A program made the translations under genes and the position numbers. Positions 1 to 7,259 of a stretch of DNA of 64,000 bases are shown one piece after another. This DNA comes from an uncultured Mollicutes bacterium (GTDB lineage Bacteria > Bacillota_I > Bacilli_A > Acholeplasmatales > Anaeroplasmataceae). The stretch covers positions 25,121 through 89,120 of the forward strand of contig UQFG01000005.1 in NCBI GenBank assembly GCA_900540175.1. The letters run 5' to 3'. The first letter of the stretch is position 1; every line of letters starts with the position of its first letter. The notes beneath the pieces are model-generated. The model worked only from the letters and a program-made list of their open reading frames with translations, was not told the origin of the DNA and did not search any database.

Positions 1-332
1 GCAAAAAGATTGATTTTTAAGGTGGGGTACGCCTCGTTTAAATAGGCCGTAATGGTTTGCTGATCGGCTAGTAAGGCTTGGTGCGGTTTTTTTTCGCCGA
101 AATAGCCGTAAAGAGTCGGATCGGTATTTTCTCCATGCCCCCGTAAATCCGATGTCATAACGATAAACCCGGCTTGATTGAGTGTTTTGGCAAAATCGGC
201 ATACCGACTTTGGTGTTCTTTCATACCGTGAATGATTTGGACAATGGCTTTTGGGGAGTCGGTTTCATATAATTTACAATAGATATTTTGTTGGTCGAAG
301 TGTGATTTTAAAATAATGTTTTTAGCATCCAT
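1..332 (-). CDS. Alpha/beta hydrolase, lysophospholipase-like (partial, 3' end beyond window)
   Basis: Only the first 110 codons are inside the window. The start at 332 is set by the ribosome site AGGTGAG just upstream, which overlaps the stop of carD. Visible are the first beta strand with the oxyanion motif HG (residues 35-36, in QIIHGMKEH) and the turn DLRGHGEN near residue 60. This is the pattern of monoacylglycerol-lipase/lysophospholipase enzymes of the Hydrolase_4 (S33-like) family, which hydrolyse lipid or other esters. The nucleophile elbow GxSxG and the Asp and His of the triad lie outside the window, so activity cannot be judged. It is co-directional with and probably co-transcribed with carD. 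Confidence 0.8.
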   Translation of the reverse strand, partial: MDAKNIILKSHFDQQNIYCKLYETDSPKAIVQIIHGMKEHQSRYADFAKTLNQAGFIVMTSDLRGHGENTDPTLYGYFGEKKPHQALLADQQTITAYLNEAYPTLKINLF

Positions 333-340
333 CTGCTCAC

Positions 341-850
341 CTACTTGCTGTACTGATATACGGGTTGGATTTTAAGGGTTTTTTCAAGCAATTCCAACGC
401 TTCGGTTTTGGAAAGGTTCATTGAAAACATGAGTTCTTCCGACGCTTTTTTTAAGGCTTGCTGAAAAAACTGCGAATCGAACGAACCCAACATCTTTCGT
501 TCTTTTTTCTTTTCGTCCGCTAAGCTGTAAAGCGATTTAAGCAATAAAAGCGTATCTTGCAGGCGATTGGAAGAAAGAAGCGTTTGAAATTGATTTCGTC
601 GTTCTTTATTGTCTTTGGAATAGTTAATCGCTTTTCCTTTGGTCAAATCGAGATTTTGCAGAAAAAAATCTTTGGAACTGACAGGTCTTAAAAACTCATC
701 CACTTTATCTTCCGGAATCATGATGGTCAGTTGATTGGAAACTGTTTTCAATTGAAAAAAATCTTTGTTCATCTCCGGATTCGTTTTTTTGTCGGTAATC
801 CGACAGACGCCGTGTCCGCTATGAACGACGATATCGCCGATCCAATACAT
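341..850 (-). CDS. CarD-family transcriptional regulator
   Basis: 169 residues. The N-terminal 60 residues are a CarD/CdnL/TRCF RNA-polymerase-interacting domain (WIGDIVVHSGHGVCRI, then a PEDKVDEFLRPV stretch). The rest is a helical region rich in Lys and Glu, as in CarD proteins that bind the polymerase beta subunit and stabilise open complexes. The ATG at 850 has an AAGGAG site upstream, and a TATAAT box lies on this strand at 886-891. The gene is upstream of the cut-off hydrolase and divergent from the FAD oxidoreductase. The family assignment is firm; which promoters it controls cannot be told. Confidence 0.88.
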   Translation of the reverse strand: MYWIGDIVVHSGHGVCRITDKKTNPEMNKDFFQLKTVSNQLTIMIPEDKVDEFLRPVSSKDFFLQNLDLTKGKAINYSKDNKERRNQFQTLLSSNRLQDTLLLLKSLYSLADEKKKERKMLGSFDSQFFQQALKKASEELMFSMNLSKTEALELLEKTLKIQPVYQYSK

Positions 851-1018
851 AAAACCTCAACTCCTTATCCCGCTTATTTAATATTATTATACCATCTTTT
901 TTCAAAAAAATCCAGCAAGAGGTTTTGAAAGTAGAAAGAACGCTTTTCTTTAAAAAGAAAATATGATACAATAAATTGTAAAAAATGGTTGTGAGTCAAA
1001 CGAAAAAGGAGTTACAAA

Positions 1019-2440
1019 ATGAAATATGATGTCGTTATTGTCGGAGCCGGTCCGGCCGGTTTGTTTGCGGCTTACGAATTGCACGAACAAAATCCAAAGT
1101 TAAAGGTTTTATTGATTGATAAAGGACACGATATCTATCATAGACGCTGTCCGGTTCTCAATCACACCCTTTCGAAGTGTCCGATGGATAAATTCGGTCA
1201 TTCCGGTTGTCATCCGGCTTGTTCCATTACCAACGGATTCGGCGGAGCCGGGGCTTATTCGGATGGAAAATTCAACATTACTTCCGAGTTCGGCGGATGG
1301 ATGACCGATTATTTGGATCCGAAGATTGTGGAGGATCTGATCCGATATGTGGATTCAATCAACTTAAAATACGGAGCCCCGACAAAAATAACCGATCCGA
1401 CAACCGAAAAAGTAAGGGAAATCGAACGGCGTGGCTATGCCGTTGGTTTGAAATTGTTGCGGGCACAGGTTCGGCATCTGGGAACGGAAAACAATTTGGC
1501 GATCATGGCAAAAATTTTCGATGATTTGAGTCAGTGGATTGATATGCGTTACGAAACGGAAGTGACGGATGTCATCATTGAAAACGAAAAAGTTTGCGGA
1601 ATCAAAATCAAAGAAGAAACCGTTTTTTGCAATCAGGTTTTTTTGGCTGTTGGACGAGACGGGTCCACCTGGTTGCAATCGTTATGCGAGGCCCATCATA
1701 TTGCCTTAACCCACAATCAAGTCGATATCGGTGTTCGGGTTGAAACCAACGATGTTGTGATGGAAGAAATCAATCAAAATTTATATGAAGGAAAATTTAT
1801 TTACCGGGCCTCGGTCGGCACGGAAGTTCGGACCTTTTGTTCCAATCCGTCCGGTCATGTGGTGGTTGAAAACCACAGCGGAACGATTTTAGCCAACGGT
1901 CATGCGTATGCGGATCCGAAAATGGGATCGCATAACACGAATTTCGCCTTGTTGGTGTCGCATAAATTCTCCGAACCGTTTGACAAGCCCAACGAATATG
2001 CCCACGAAGTATCTCGTTTGGCCAATCAATTGAGTTGCGGAAGCGTGATTGTTCAGCGCTATGGGGATATTTGCAAAGGACGCAGAACAACCCAAAAGCG
2101 GCTTGATGAGGGATTTGTCAAACCGACGCTGAAAGAAGCGGTACCGGGTGATCTGGGACTGGTTCTTCCTTATAATACGATGAAATCGATTATTGAAATG
2201 ATTGAGGCACTGGATCATGTGACACCGGGAATTGCCAATGAACATACGCTCTTTTACGGGGTGGAAGCGAAATTTTATTCGGCTCGCCCGGTAACCAATC
2301 ATTATTTTGAAACCAAGATCGAAGGTCTTTACGTTGGTGGGGACGGGGCCGGAATCACCAGAGGGTTGGCACAGGCCGGCGCAAACGGGGTTTGGGTGGC
2401 TCGCAATATCGTTTCCAAATATACGAAACAATCGGCATAA
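1019..2440 (+). CDS. FAD-dependent oxidoreductase (COG2509 type)
   Basis: 473 residues. The N-terminus carries the dinucleotide-binding motif GAGPAG (residues 9-14). A Cys-rich segment follows at about residues 44-69 (CPVLNH, KCPMDK, GCHPACS), and then GFGGAGAYSDGKFN. Near residue 440 is the second flavin motif (YVGGDGAGITRG). This arrangement is that of the widespread but poorly characterised FAD-dependent dehydrogenases of COG2509; the substrate is unknown. The start is supported by AAGGAG seven bases upstream. The gene stands alone, divergent from carD. Confidence 0.85.
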   Translation: MKYDVVIVGAGPAGLFAAYELHEQNPKLKVLLIDKGHDIYHRRCPVLNHTLSKCPMDKFGHSGCHPACSITNGFGGAGAYSDGKFNITSEFGGWMTDYLDPKIVEDLIRYVDSINLKYGAPTKITDPTTEKVREIERRGYAVGLKLLRAQVRHLGTENNLAIMAKIFDDLSQWIDMRYETEVTDVIIENEKVCGIKIKEETVFCNQVFLAVGRDGSTWLQSLCEAHHIALTHNQVDIGVRVETNDVVMEEINQNLYEGKFIYRASVGTEVRTFCSNPSGHVVVENHSGTILANGHAYADPKMGSHNTNFALLVSHKFSEPFDKPNEYAHEVSRLANQLSCGSVIVQRYGDICKGRRTTQKRLDEGFVKPTLKEAVPGDLGLVLPYNTMKSIIEMIEALDHVTPGIANEHTLFYGVEAKFYSARPVTNHYFETKIEGLYVGGDGAGITRGLAQAGANGVWVARNIVSKYTKQSA

Positions 2441-2460
2441 GTCAAGTGCTTATGCCTATT
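2434..2460 (+). terminator. Weak hairpin overlapping the oxidoreductase stop codon
   Basis: GGCATAAG (2434-2441) pairs with CTTATGCC (2449-2456) around a 7-base loop, followed by TATTTTGT. The T tract is poor, so termination may be partial. The hairpin includes the stop codon at 2438-2440. Confidence 0.4.
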
Positions 2461-2508
2461 TTGTCGTATTGGGAAAGTTGAATGTTTTTTCTATTTTTGT
2501 CGAATGAA

Positions 2509-2537
2509 TAGGCAGTTTTTTCTTTTTATTTTATAAT
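2509..2537 (+). promoter_or_regulatory. Candidate promoter for spoIIAA-spoIIAB
   Basis: TAGGCA (2509-2514), 17 bases, then TATAAT (2532-2537), 19 bases before the spoIIAA start. This looks like sigma-A. I looked for the sigma-H pattern (AGGA-type -35, GAAT -10) expected for spoIIA operons and did not find a convincing one. Confidence 0.45.
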
Positions 2538-2555
2538 ACATTCGGTGATGAAAAA

Positions 2556-2915
2556 ATGGGACTGAATGTAGGGGTGTATGTCAAAAAAGATGTCTTGATA
2601 TTACGGTTAAAAGGGGAACTGGATGATTTGTCCGTCAGCGATTTAAGAATGCGCATTTCAAAATATATCAGCGATTATTCCATCGTTCATTTGGTAATCA
2701 ACGTCAAAGATTTGAATTTTTTGGATTCTTCCGGAATCGGATTTATCATCGGTCGTTATCATCAGTTGAAAAAAACAGGTGGCGATATTACGATCAGCAA
2801 TCTTCATGCGAAGATTGAACGGATCATCTACGTCTCCGGTTTGGCTAAGATTTGCAAAATAAGGGATACGGAAGAATCCGTACTCATTTCTTTAGGAGGA
2901 AAAGCGTATGTATAA
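2556..2915 (+). CDS. spoIIAA: Anti-sigma-F factor antagonist (STAS domain)
   Basis: 119 residues, one STAS domain. The phosphorylatable serine sits in FLDSSGIGFIIG at residue 58, the position used in Bacillus subtilis SpoIIAA. In that family the dephosphorylated protein binds SpoIIAB and frees sigma-F in the forespore; SpoIIAB kinase resets it. The gene overlaps spoIIAB by 8 bases, as in a spoIIA operon, so the two are translationally coupled. The pairing with a GHKL partner of SpoIIAB type and the spoVA genes behind it favours SpoIIAA over RsbV-type paralogues. Confidence 0.92.
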   Translation: MGLNVGVYVKKDVLILRLKGELDDLSVSDLRMRISKYISDYSIVHLVINVKDLNFLDSSGIGFIIGRYHQLKKTGGDITISNLHAKIERIIYVSGLAKICKIRDTEESVLISLGGKAYV

Positions 2916-3324
2916 CGAAATTGAATTGAATTTTATTTCCAAAAGAATCAATATTTCGGTCATTCGGAATATGGTCGGTGTCATGATTGTCGATCACAAT
3001 CCGACGATTACGTTTTTAAATGAACTCAAAACGGTGATTTCGGAGGCGATTACCAATTGCATCGTGCATGGGTATCAAAATCAGGAAAACGGCAGAATTC
3101 AAATGAAAATCGTTGTGGATGATGAAAAAGTAGCGATGGATATCGTCGATGAAGGCATCGGTATTGAGGATATCGAACAAGCAAGGGAACCGCTTTTTTC
3201 AACCAAAGCCGATGAAGAAAGAAGCGGACTTGGTTTTACGATCATGGAAATGTTTTGCGATGTGCTGACTGTCGAAAGCCGTGTACACGAAGGGACGAAG
3301 TTACACATTGAGAAAAAATGGTAG
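2908..3324 (+). CDS. spoIIAB: Anti-sigma-F factor, serine kinase
   Basis: 138 residues, a complete GHKL ATPase of RsbW/SpoIIAB type. Visible motifs are the N box EAITN (Glu46, Asn50, magnesium-ATP binding), the G1 box DEGIG (81-85) and the G2 box RSGLGF (105-110). It should bind and hold sigma-F and phosphorylate SpoIIAA. A ribosome site (AGGAGG) lies inside the end of spoIIAA. In Bacillus and Clostridium the next gene is spoIIAC (sigF); here the next gene is spoVAC and no sigma factor is found in the 50-base gap or in any frame nearby. Confidence 0.93.
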   Translation: MYNEIELNFISKRINISVIRNMVGVMIVDHNPTITFLNELKTVISEAITNCIVHGYQNQENGRIQMKIVVDDEKVAMDIVDEGIGIEDIEQAREPLFSTKADEERSGLGFTIMEMFCDVLTVESRVHEGTKLHIEKKW

Positions 3325-3329
3325 GCAGT

Positions 3330-3359
3330 GAATAAAACGTACTCTTTTAAGGCATGCTA
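3330..3359 (+). promoter_or_regulatory. Forespore (sigma-F/sigma-G type) promoter of the spoVA genes
   Basis: GAATA (3330-3334), 18 bases, then CATGCTA (3353-3359). This fits the published forespore consensus gHATR-N18-CATnHTA at every defined position. The expected start point (about 3366) falls just before the ribosome site GGGTGAT and the ATG at 3375. It therefore also rules out the ATG at 3354, which is inside the -10 box. Confidence 0.75.
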
Positions 3360-3374
3360 TTGTTGGGTGATAGA

Positions 3375-3824
3375 ATGCAAAAAGAACGAGAATATTATCA
3401 GAAAATCATCAAACCGAAATACGACTATACGTCCATGACGTTTCATTTTTTACAGGCTTTTTTCTTTGGGGGTATTGTCTGTATCATCGGTCAGTTGTTT
3501 TTGGACTTTTATAAAAATATTTTGCATCAAGAAGAAACTTTAGCCGGAATCTATATGTCTATGAGCATGATTTTTTTATCCGGTTTTTTAACGGCTCTTG
3601 GAATTTACGACGAGTTGGGACAAGTTGCCAAATGCGGACTGGCTATTCCGATTACGGGCTTCGCCAATGCCGCAGTTTGTTCGGCAATGGAATACCATAA
3701 GGAAGGGATCGTTTTAGGTATCGGTGCCAATTGCTTGAAATTGGCCGGCAGTGTGTTGGTTTTAGGAACGGTTGCGGCTTTATTGGTCAGCGCAGTGCGC
3801 TGGATCGGAGGGCTGTTCGGATGA
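3375..3824 (+). CDS. spoVAC: Stage V sporulation protein AC (DPA channel)
   Basis: 149 residues, hydrophobic, with about four membrane segments (roughly 25-45, 62-80, 95-110, 118-140). The conserved SpoVAC signature is clear: GIYDELGQ, then IPITGFANA, then KEGIVLGIGAN and KLAGSVLVLG. SpoVAC is an inner-membrane, mechanosensitive-type channel that passes Ca-dipicolinate into the forespore and out on germination. The start is placed at 3375 because GGGTGAT precedes it and an upstream ATG lies in the promoter. Its TGA overlaps the ATG of spoVAD. Confidence 0.93.
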   Translation: MQKEREYYQKIIKPKYDYTSMTFHFLQAFFFGGIVCIIGQLFLDFYKNILHQEETLAGIYMSMSMIFLSGFLTALGIYDELGQVAKCGLAIPITGFANAAVCSAMEYHKEGIVLGIGANCLKLAGSVLVLGTVAALLVSAVRWIGGLFG

Positions 3825-4798
3825 ATTTAACGTTTGACGATATTTATTTGGAGGATGCCGTTGTCGTTGCCGGTCAGTTGGAGGGATCGGGGCCTTTAAA
3901 AGCGTATTTTGATTCCGTTGATGAGTGCAAGGATTGCTGTTTTGAAAACAGCGAAATCGATCTTTTATCCAAAGCCATGGATATGCTGTTTGAAAAGACC
4001 GAATGTACCTGTGACCAAATCGATTTGGCAATCGGCGGCGAACTTTCCAATCAGTTGGCAACGACCAGTTATACGTTGCGTAAACTTCCGATTTCTTTAA
4101 TCGGTATTTATTCGGCTTGTTCGACGATCGCGCTGGGACTGATTACGGCAGGGCTTTCTTTGAGCCAATCTTCAGTCCGTCGGGTCTTGGTTTTTACATC
4201 CAGTCACAATCAGTCTGCGGAAAGACAATTTAGAAACCCGGTGGAATACGGCGGTGCGAAAGAAGATACACAGACATTTACGGCGACCATCGGAGCGGCT
4301 TGTTTTTTATCGCACGAGAAAAGTGCGATTCGCCTTTCTTCGGTAACCGTCGGCAAGGTGGTGGATGTCGGGTTTACCGATTCGATGGATTATGGCCGAG
4401 CCATGATGCCGGCTGCTTTGGAAACTTTGTTGGAACATTTTAAAACGACTGCAACCACACCGGCTGATTACGATTTGGTGCTAACGGGCGATTTATCGCG
4501 ATTCGGTTCCAAACTGGTTCAACAGGAACTGGAAAAAGAATTTGGACCGGTTTGTAATTACCACGATTGCGGATTGATGTTATACGATATTGATCGTCAA
4601 GATGTTTTGGCCGGAGGCAGCGGACCTGGAACCTCGGCGGCTGTTCTTTTATCGTATGTGCGCAAAAAAATGACAGAAGGGGCTTTTAAGCGCGTGTTAC
4701 TTTGCGCAACCGGCGCTTTGATGAATCCGACGATGATCAATCAAAAAAATTCCATTCCGTGTATTGCCCATGCGGTTGAATTGAGGATAACGGAATGA
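3821..4798 (+). CDS. spoVAD: Stage V sporulation protein AD (DPA-binding, thiolase fold)
   Basis: 325 residues with a thiolase-like fold. The equivalent of the thiolase cysteine is Cys100 in IGIYSACSTIA; further family blocks are SSHNQSAERQFR, GGAKEDTQTFTATIG and the C-terminal LCATGALMNP. SpoVAD is the membrane-associated protein that binds dipicolinic acid for transport through the SpoVA channel. The ATG at 3821 overlaps the stop of spoVAC (ATGA); longer in-frame starts inside spoVAC have no ribosome site. It ends in a second ATGA overlap with spoVAE. Confidence 0.93.
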   Translation: MNLTFDDIYLEDAVVVAGQLEGSGPLKAYFDSVDECKDCCFENSEIDLLSKAMDMLFEKTECTCDQIDLAIGGELSNQLATTSYTLRKLPISLIGIYSACSTIALGLITAGLSLSQSSVRRVLVFTSSHNQSAERQFRNPVEYGGAKEDTQTFTATIGAACFLSHEKSAIRLSSVTVGKVVDVGFTDSMDYGRAMMPAALETLLEHFKTTATTPADYDLVLTGDLSRFGSKLVQQELEKEFGPVCNYHDCGLMLYDIDRQDVLAGGSGPGTSAAVLLSYVRKKMTEGAFKRVLLCATGALMNPTMINQKNSIPCIAHAVELRITE

Positions 4799-5145
4799 TT
4801 TATTTTTACGCTTTTTTAATCGGCGGTGCCATTTGCGCACTGGCACAACTGATTAAAGATTTTTCGAAGTTGACAGTCGGCCATATGACGGTTTTGTTTG
4901 TCTGTTTGGGAACCCTACTGGATTTTTATGATTTTTATGATCGCTTGATTCGTTTAGCCGGAGCCGGTGCGTTGTTGCCGATTACCAGTTTCGGTCACTC
5001 ATTGGTCCATGCGGCTCTAGCCGCGGCTGAGCAGGATGGATTCATCGGTATTTTTACGGGTCTTTACGATAAGACATCTTCCGGAATCGCGTTTACGATT
5101 TTGCTGTCGGTTGTAATCGCGTTGATTTTTAAACCGAAAAAATAA
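4795..5145 (+). CDS. spoVAE: Stage V sporulation protein AE (channel subunit, AEb type)
   Basis: 116 residues, membrane protein with about four segments. The block IRLAGAGALLPITSFGHSL is the SpoVAE hallmark and mirrors the ITGFANA block of SpoVAC. It is likely a membrane subunit of the dipicolinate channel with SpoVAC. The start overlaps spoVAD by ATGA, so the three genes form one tight operon. No spoVAA, spoVAB or spoVAF gene is attached. Confidence 0.9.
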   Translation: MIYFYAFLIGGAICALAQLIKDFSKLTVGHMTVLFVCLGTLLDFYDFYDRLIRLAGAGALLPITSFGHSLVHAALAAAEQDGFIGIFTGLYDKTSSGIAFTILLSVVIALIFKPKK

Positions 5146-5164
5146 AGTATTTTGTAAAAAGCCC

Positions 5165-5193
5165 TTGACTTATATGGCAGAATCGCATATAAT
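5165..5193 (+). promoter_or_regulatory. Strong sigma-A promoter of an orphan leader RNA
   Basis: TTGACT (5165-5170), exactly 17 bases, then TATAAT (5188-5193). Expected start near 5200. Confidence 0.85.
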
Positions 5194-5199
5194 AAAGCA

Positions 5200-5304
5200 G
5201 CATATGTGGTGGAGTCTGTCATCCGATCTATTGTTGGATTTATGCTATAAAAAGATAGAGAATAAACGATGTTTTTTAGAAAGCACCACATGGGTGCTTT
5301 TTTT
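5200..5304 (+). ncRNA. Structured leader or small RNA of unknown class
   Basis: A short transcript of about 105 bases bounded by a strong promoter and an intrinsic terminator. It can form a helix AGCATA (5199-5204) with TATGCT (5241-5246) enclosing an inner hairpin ATCCGA/TTGGAT (5221-5239). GTGGTG at 5206-5211 is complementary to CACCAC at 5284-5289, which is part of the terminator, so an antiterminated form is possible. That is the layout of a riboswitch or attenuator ahead of the CNNM-type transporter gene 60 bases downstream. I compared it by eye with purine, yybP-ykoY, fluoride, THF and ZTP classes and found no match. It could instead be a free-standing small RNA. Confidence 0.6.
5280..5304 (+). 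terminator. Intrinsic terminator of the leader RNA
   Basis: AAAGCACC (5280-5287), loop ACATG, GGTGCTTT (5293-5300), followed by more T. It lies 63 bases before the start of the transporter gene and has no independent promoter visible after it, so read-through probably feeds that gene. Confidence 0.85.
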
Positions 5305-5366
5305 ATATCGAAAAGCATCGGATGCAAATTTTAAAAAAGAAGAGGAAAAAAAGAAAAAAATTTGAT

Positions 5367-6713
5367 ATGGAGTCTATGATAGGTTCGATTATTTTACAGG
5401 TAGTTTTGATTTTTTTAAATGCTGTTTTTGCCAGTGCCGAAATTGCGGTCATTCAGACCAATGAGACAAAGGTAAACAAATTGGCGGAAGAAGGAAATAA
5501 AAGGGCACGCAAACTTTCAACGTTGATTTCCAAACCGGCGAAGTTTCTTTCGACCATTCAGGTAGCAATTACACTGGCGGGATTACTCGGTAGTGCGTTT
5601 GCGGCGGAAAATTTTGCCAGACCGTTGACGGATAGTTTGATCCATGCCGGATTGAAAATAGATTATACAACGCTTCATACGATCTGTGTGATTCTCATTA
5701 CATTTATTTTAGCGTATTTCAATATTGTTTTCGGTGAATTGATTCCCAAACGAATTGCCATGCGAAAAGCGGAAAAAATGGCCTTTGCCATGGCGGGTAT
5801 GCTTCGGGTCGTTTCGATTATCTTTGCCCCGCTTGTTTGGTTGCTGACGGTTTCGACCAACGGTATTTTGCGTCTGTTCGGCATCAATCCGGATGAAGAG
5901 GATAAACAGGTAACCGAAGAAGAAATTCTGTTGATGGCCGAAGCCGGTAATGAAACCGGAACGATTGACGATAACGAAAACGAATTCATTCAAAAGATTT
6001 TCGATTTTAAAGATGTCGATGTCATTGAAGCGTGCACGCATCGAAAAGATATGGATTTGTTGTTTTTAAAAGATTCCGATGACGTGTGGAAGAAAACGAT
6101 TAACGAAAGTCGGCATACGTATTACCCGGTTTGTGACCAAGATGCGGATAATATCGTCGGGGTTTTAAATACGAAAATTTATTTTCGCTTAAACGACCAA
6201 AGTCGGGAATCGGTTTTGAAACAAGCCGTTCAAGTTCCGATGTTTGTTTTGGAAAACATGCAAGCCAATACGCTGTTTAATAAAATGAAAAAAGAACGGG
6301 AATACTTTGCGGTTGTCGTCGATGAATACGGTGGAACCAGCGGAATTGTTACCATTCACGATTTGATTGAATTGATTGTCGGCGAAATCGAAGAAAAAGA
6401 CGAGCAGACGGAATACGAGATCAATAAACTTTCTGAAAATCAATGGGAAATCATCGGGTTGGCTCCGTTTGATGAGGTGGAAAAACAACTTTCCGTTTCC
6501 ATTCCGTTGAAAGAAGATGAAGAATTTGAAACGTTTGGCGGTTATATTTGTACGTTACTAGATGAAATTCCGGTGGACGGCGAAACGGATATTGTGGTAA
6601 AAAACGATCGTTTATCCGTTCGGATTTTAACCATTCACGAGCATACGATTACCAAGATGTTGGTTTCTTTGGGGGATTTTTGCTTATCTAAGGATAGCAG
6701 CAAAACAGAATAA
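5367..6713 (+). CDS. CNNM/CorC-type transporter with CBS pair (hemolysin family)
   Basis: 448 residues. An N-terminal CNNM membrane domain (about 1-190, four membrane segments, with the conserved FASAEIAV and GELIPKR blocks) is followed by two CBS motifs (about 205-330, including DEYGGTSGIVTIHDL) and a C-terminal CorC_HlyC domain (about 345-430). Relatives are linked to magnesium or cobalt efflux; the old name hemolysin is not supported functionally. The start at 5367 gives the usual family N-terminus, but the nearest AGAGGA is 20 bases upstream, longer than normal. An upstream ATG at 5322 would add a Lys-rich tail encoded by an A-rich run. Confidence 0.88.
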   Translation: MESMIGSIILQVVLIFLNAVFASAEIAVIQTNETKVNKLAEEGNKRARKLSTLISKPAKFLSTIQVAITLAGLLGSAFAAENFARPLTDSLIHAGLKIDYTTLHTICVILITFILAYFNIVFGELIPKRIAMRKAEKMAFAMAGMLRVVSIIFAPLVWLLTVSTNGILRLFGINPDEEDKQVTEEEILLMAEAGNETGTIDDNENEFIQKIFDFKDVDVIEACTHRKDMDLLFLKDSDDVWKKTINESRHTYYPVCDQDADNIVGVLNTKIYFRLNDQSRESVLKQAVQVPMFVLENMQANTLFNKMKKEREYFAVVVDEYGGTSGIVTIHDLIELIVGEIEEKDEQTEYEINKLSENQWEIIGLAPFDEVEKQLSVSIPLKEDEEFETFGGYICTLLDEIPVDGETDIVVKNDRLSVRILTIHEHTITKMLVSLGDFCLSKDSSKTE

Positions 6714-6720
6714 ATCAAAA

Positions 6721-6752
6721 AAAGATCAATCACGCACGATTGATCTTTTTTT
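6721..6752. terminator. Bidirectional terminator between convergent genes
   Basis: AAAGATCAATC (6721-6731) pairs with GATTGATCTTT (6738-6748) around ACGCAC. There are A residues on the left and T residues on the right, so it can serve both the CNNM gene and the convergent darA. Confidence 0.9.
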
Positions 6753-6769
6753 ATAAAATTATAAGAAGG

Positions 6770-7096
6770 TTACATTTTTTCGAAATGCGTTACGTCCGTT
6801 ACAAAAACGGTCGCACCGCCTACCAACACTTGCGCGGTATTCGGATAAGATAAAATCGCTTGGTTTCCAGTTGAAACGGTCGGAACATTTTCCATTCGCT
6901 GAGCCGAATTTTTACGGATGATATCAAGAACTTCGGTAACTTGATCGTCGTTGACGCCGATCAATAAGGTTACATTGCCTTTTCTTAAAAAACCGCCGGT
7001 CGAACCGATCTTGGTAAACATAAATCCGGCTTCGGTCAATTGTTCGGAAACGTCGTTGGCATCCATTTTATTGATAATGGCCGTAATCATTTTCAT
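6770..7096 (-). CDS. darA: Cyclic-di-AMP receptor (PII-like, DarA/PstA)
   Basis: 108 residues, the normal length of DarA. It begins MKMITAIINKMD and carries the family blocks SEQLTEAGFMFTKIGSTGGFLRKGN and LLIGVNDDQVTEVLDIIR, that is, a PII-like ferredoxin fold with the nucleotide-binding T-S-T-G-G segment. DarA binds c-di-AMP; its downstream partner is not firmly known. The start at 7096 has AGGGGG upstream; a longer in-frame reading to 7204 crosses the promoter and is rejected. It is a single-gene unit. Confidence 0.9.
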   Translation of the reverse strand: MKMITAIINKMDANDVSEQLTEAGFMFTKIGSTGGFLRKGNVTLLIGVNDDQVTEVLDIIRKNSAQRMENVPTVSTGNQAILSYPNTAQVLVGGATVFVTDVTHFEKM

Positions 7097-7135
7097 AAAG
7101 ATTCCCCCTTTTATACCAAACCTTTTCTTTCTTTT

Positions 7136-7164
7136 AGTATAGCGCAAAGAATTTGTTTTGTCAA
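7136..7164 (-). promoter_or_regulatory. Sigma-A promoter of darA
   Basis: On the minus strand TTGACA (7159-7164), 17 bases, TATACT (7136-7141). This is a near-consensus promoter ending 39 bases before the start codon. Confidence 0.88.
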
Positions 7165-7259
7165 TGAAGGTAAAAATGCCTCCGATCGAAAAAGGATGCA
7201 ACAATGAAGTCGGAATGTGTTATAATAAAAGAAGAAAAGAAGAAATGAGGAGGACCGGT

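Noticed and set aside
1889..2431. Long open frame on the minus strand inside the FAD oxidoreductase gene
   Set aside because: Shadow of the real gene; no ribosome site and no recognisable domain.
2434..2555. Sigma-H promoter for spoIIA
   Set aside because: No AGGA-type -35 paired with a GAAT -10 at proper spacing; only a sigma-A-like site was found.
3731..3820. Longer N-terminus for SpoVAD starting inside spoVAC
   Set aside because: No ribosome site, unlike the family, and the ATGA overlap at 3821 gives the normal SpoVAD start.
5188..5304. Leader RNA as purine, yybP-ykoY, fluoride, THF or ZTP riboswitch
   Set aside because: Core conserved bases of these classes are absent by eye, so I left it unclassified.
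7097..7204. N-terminal extension of DarA
   Set aside because: It would read through the near-consensus darA promoter and is not in the family.
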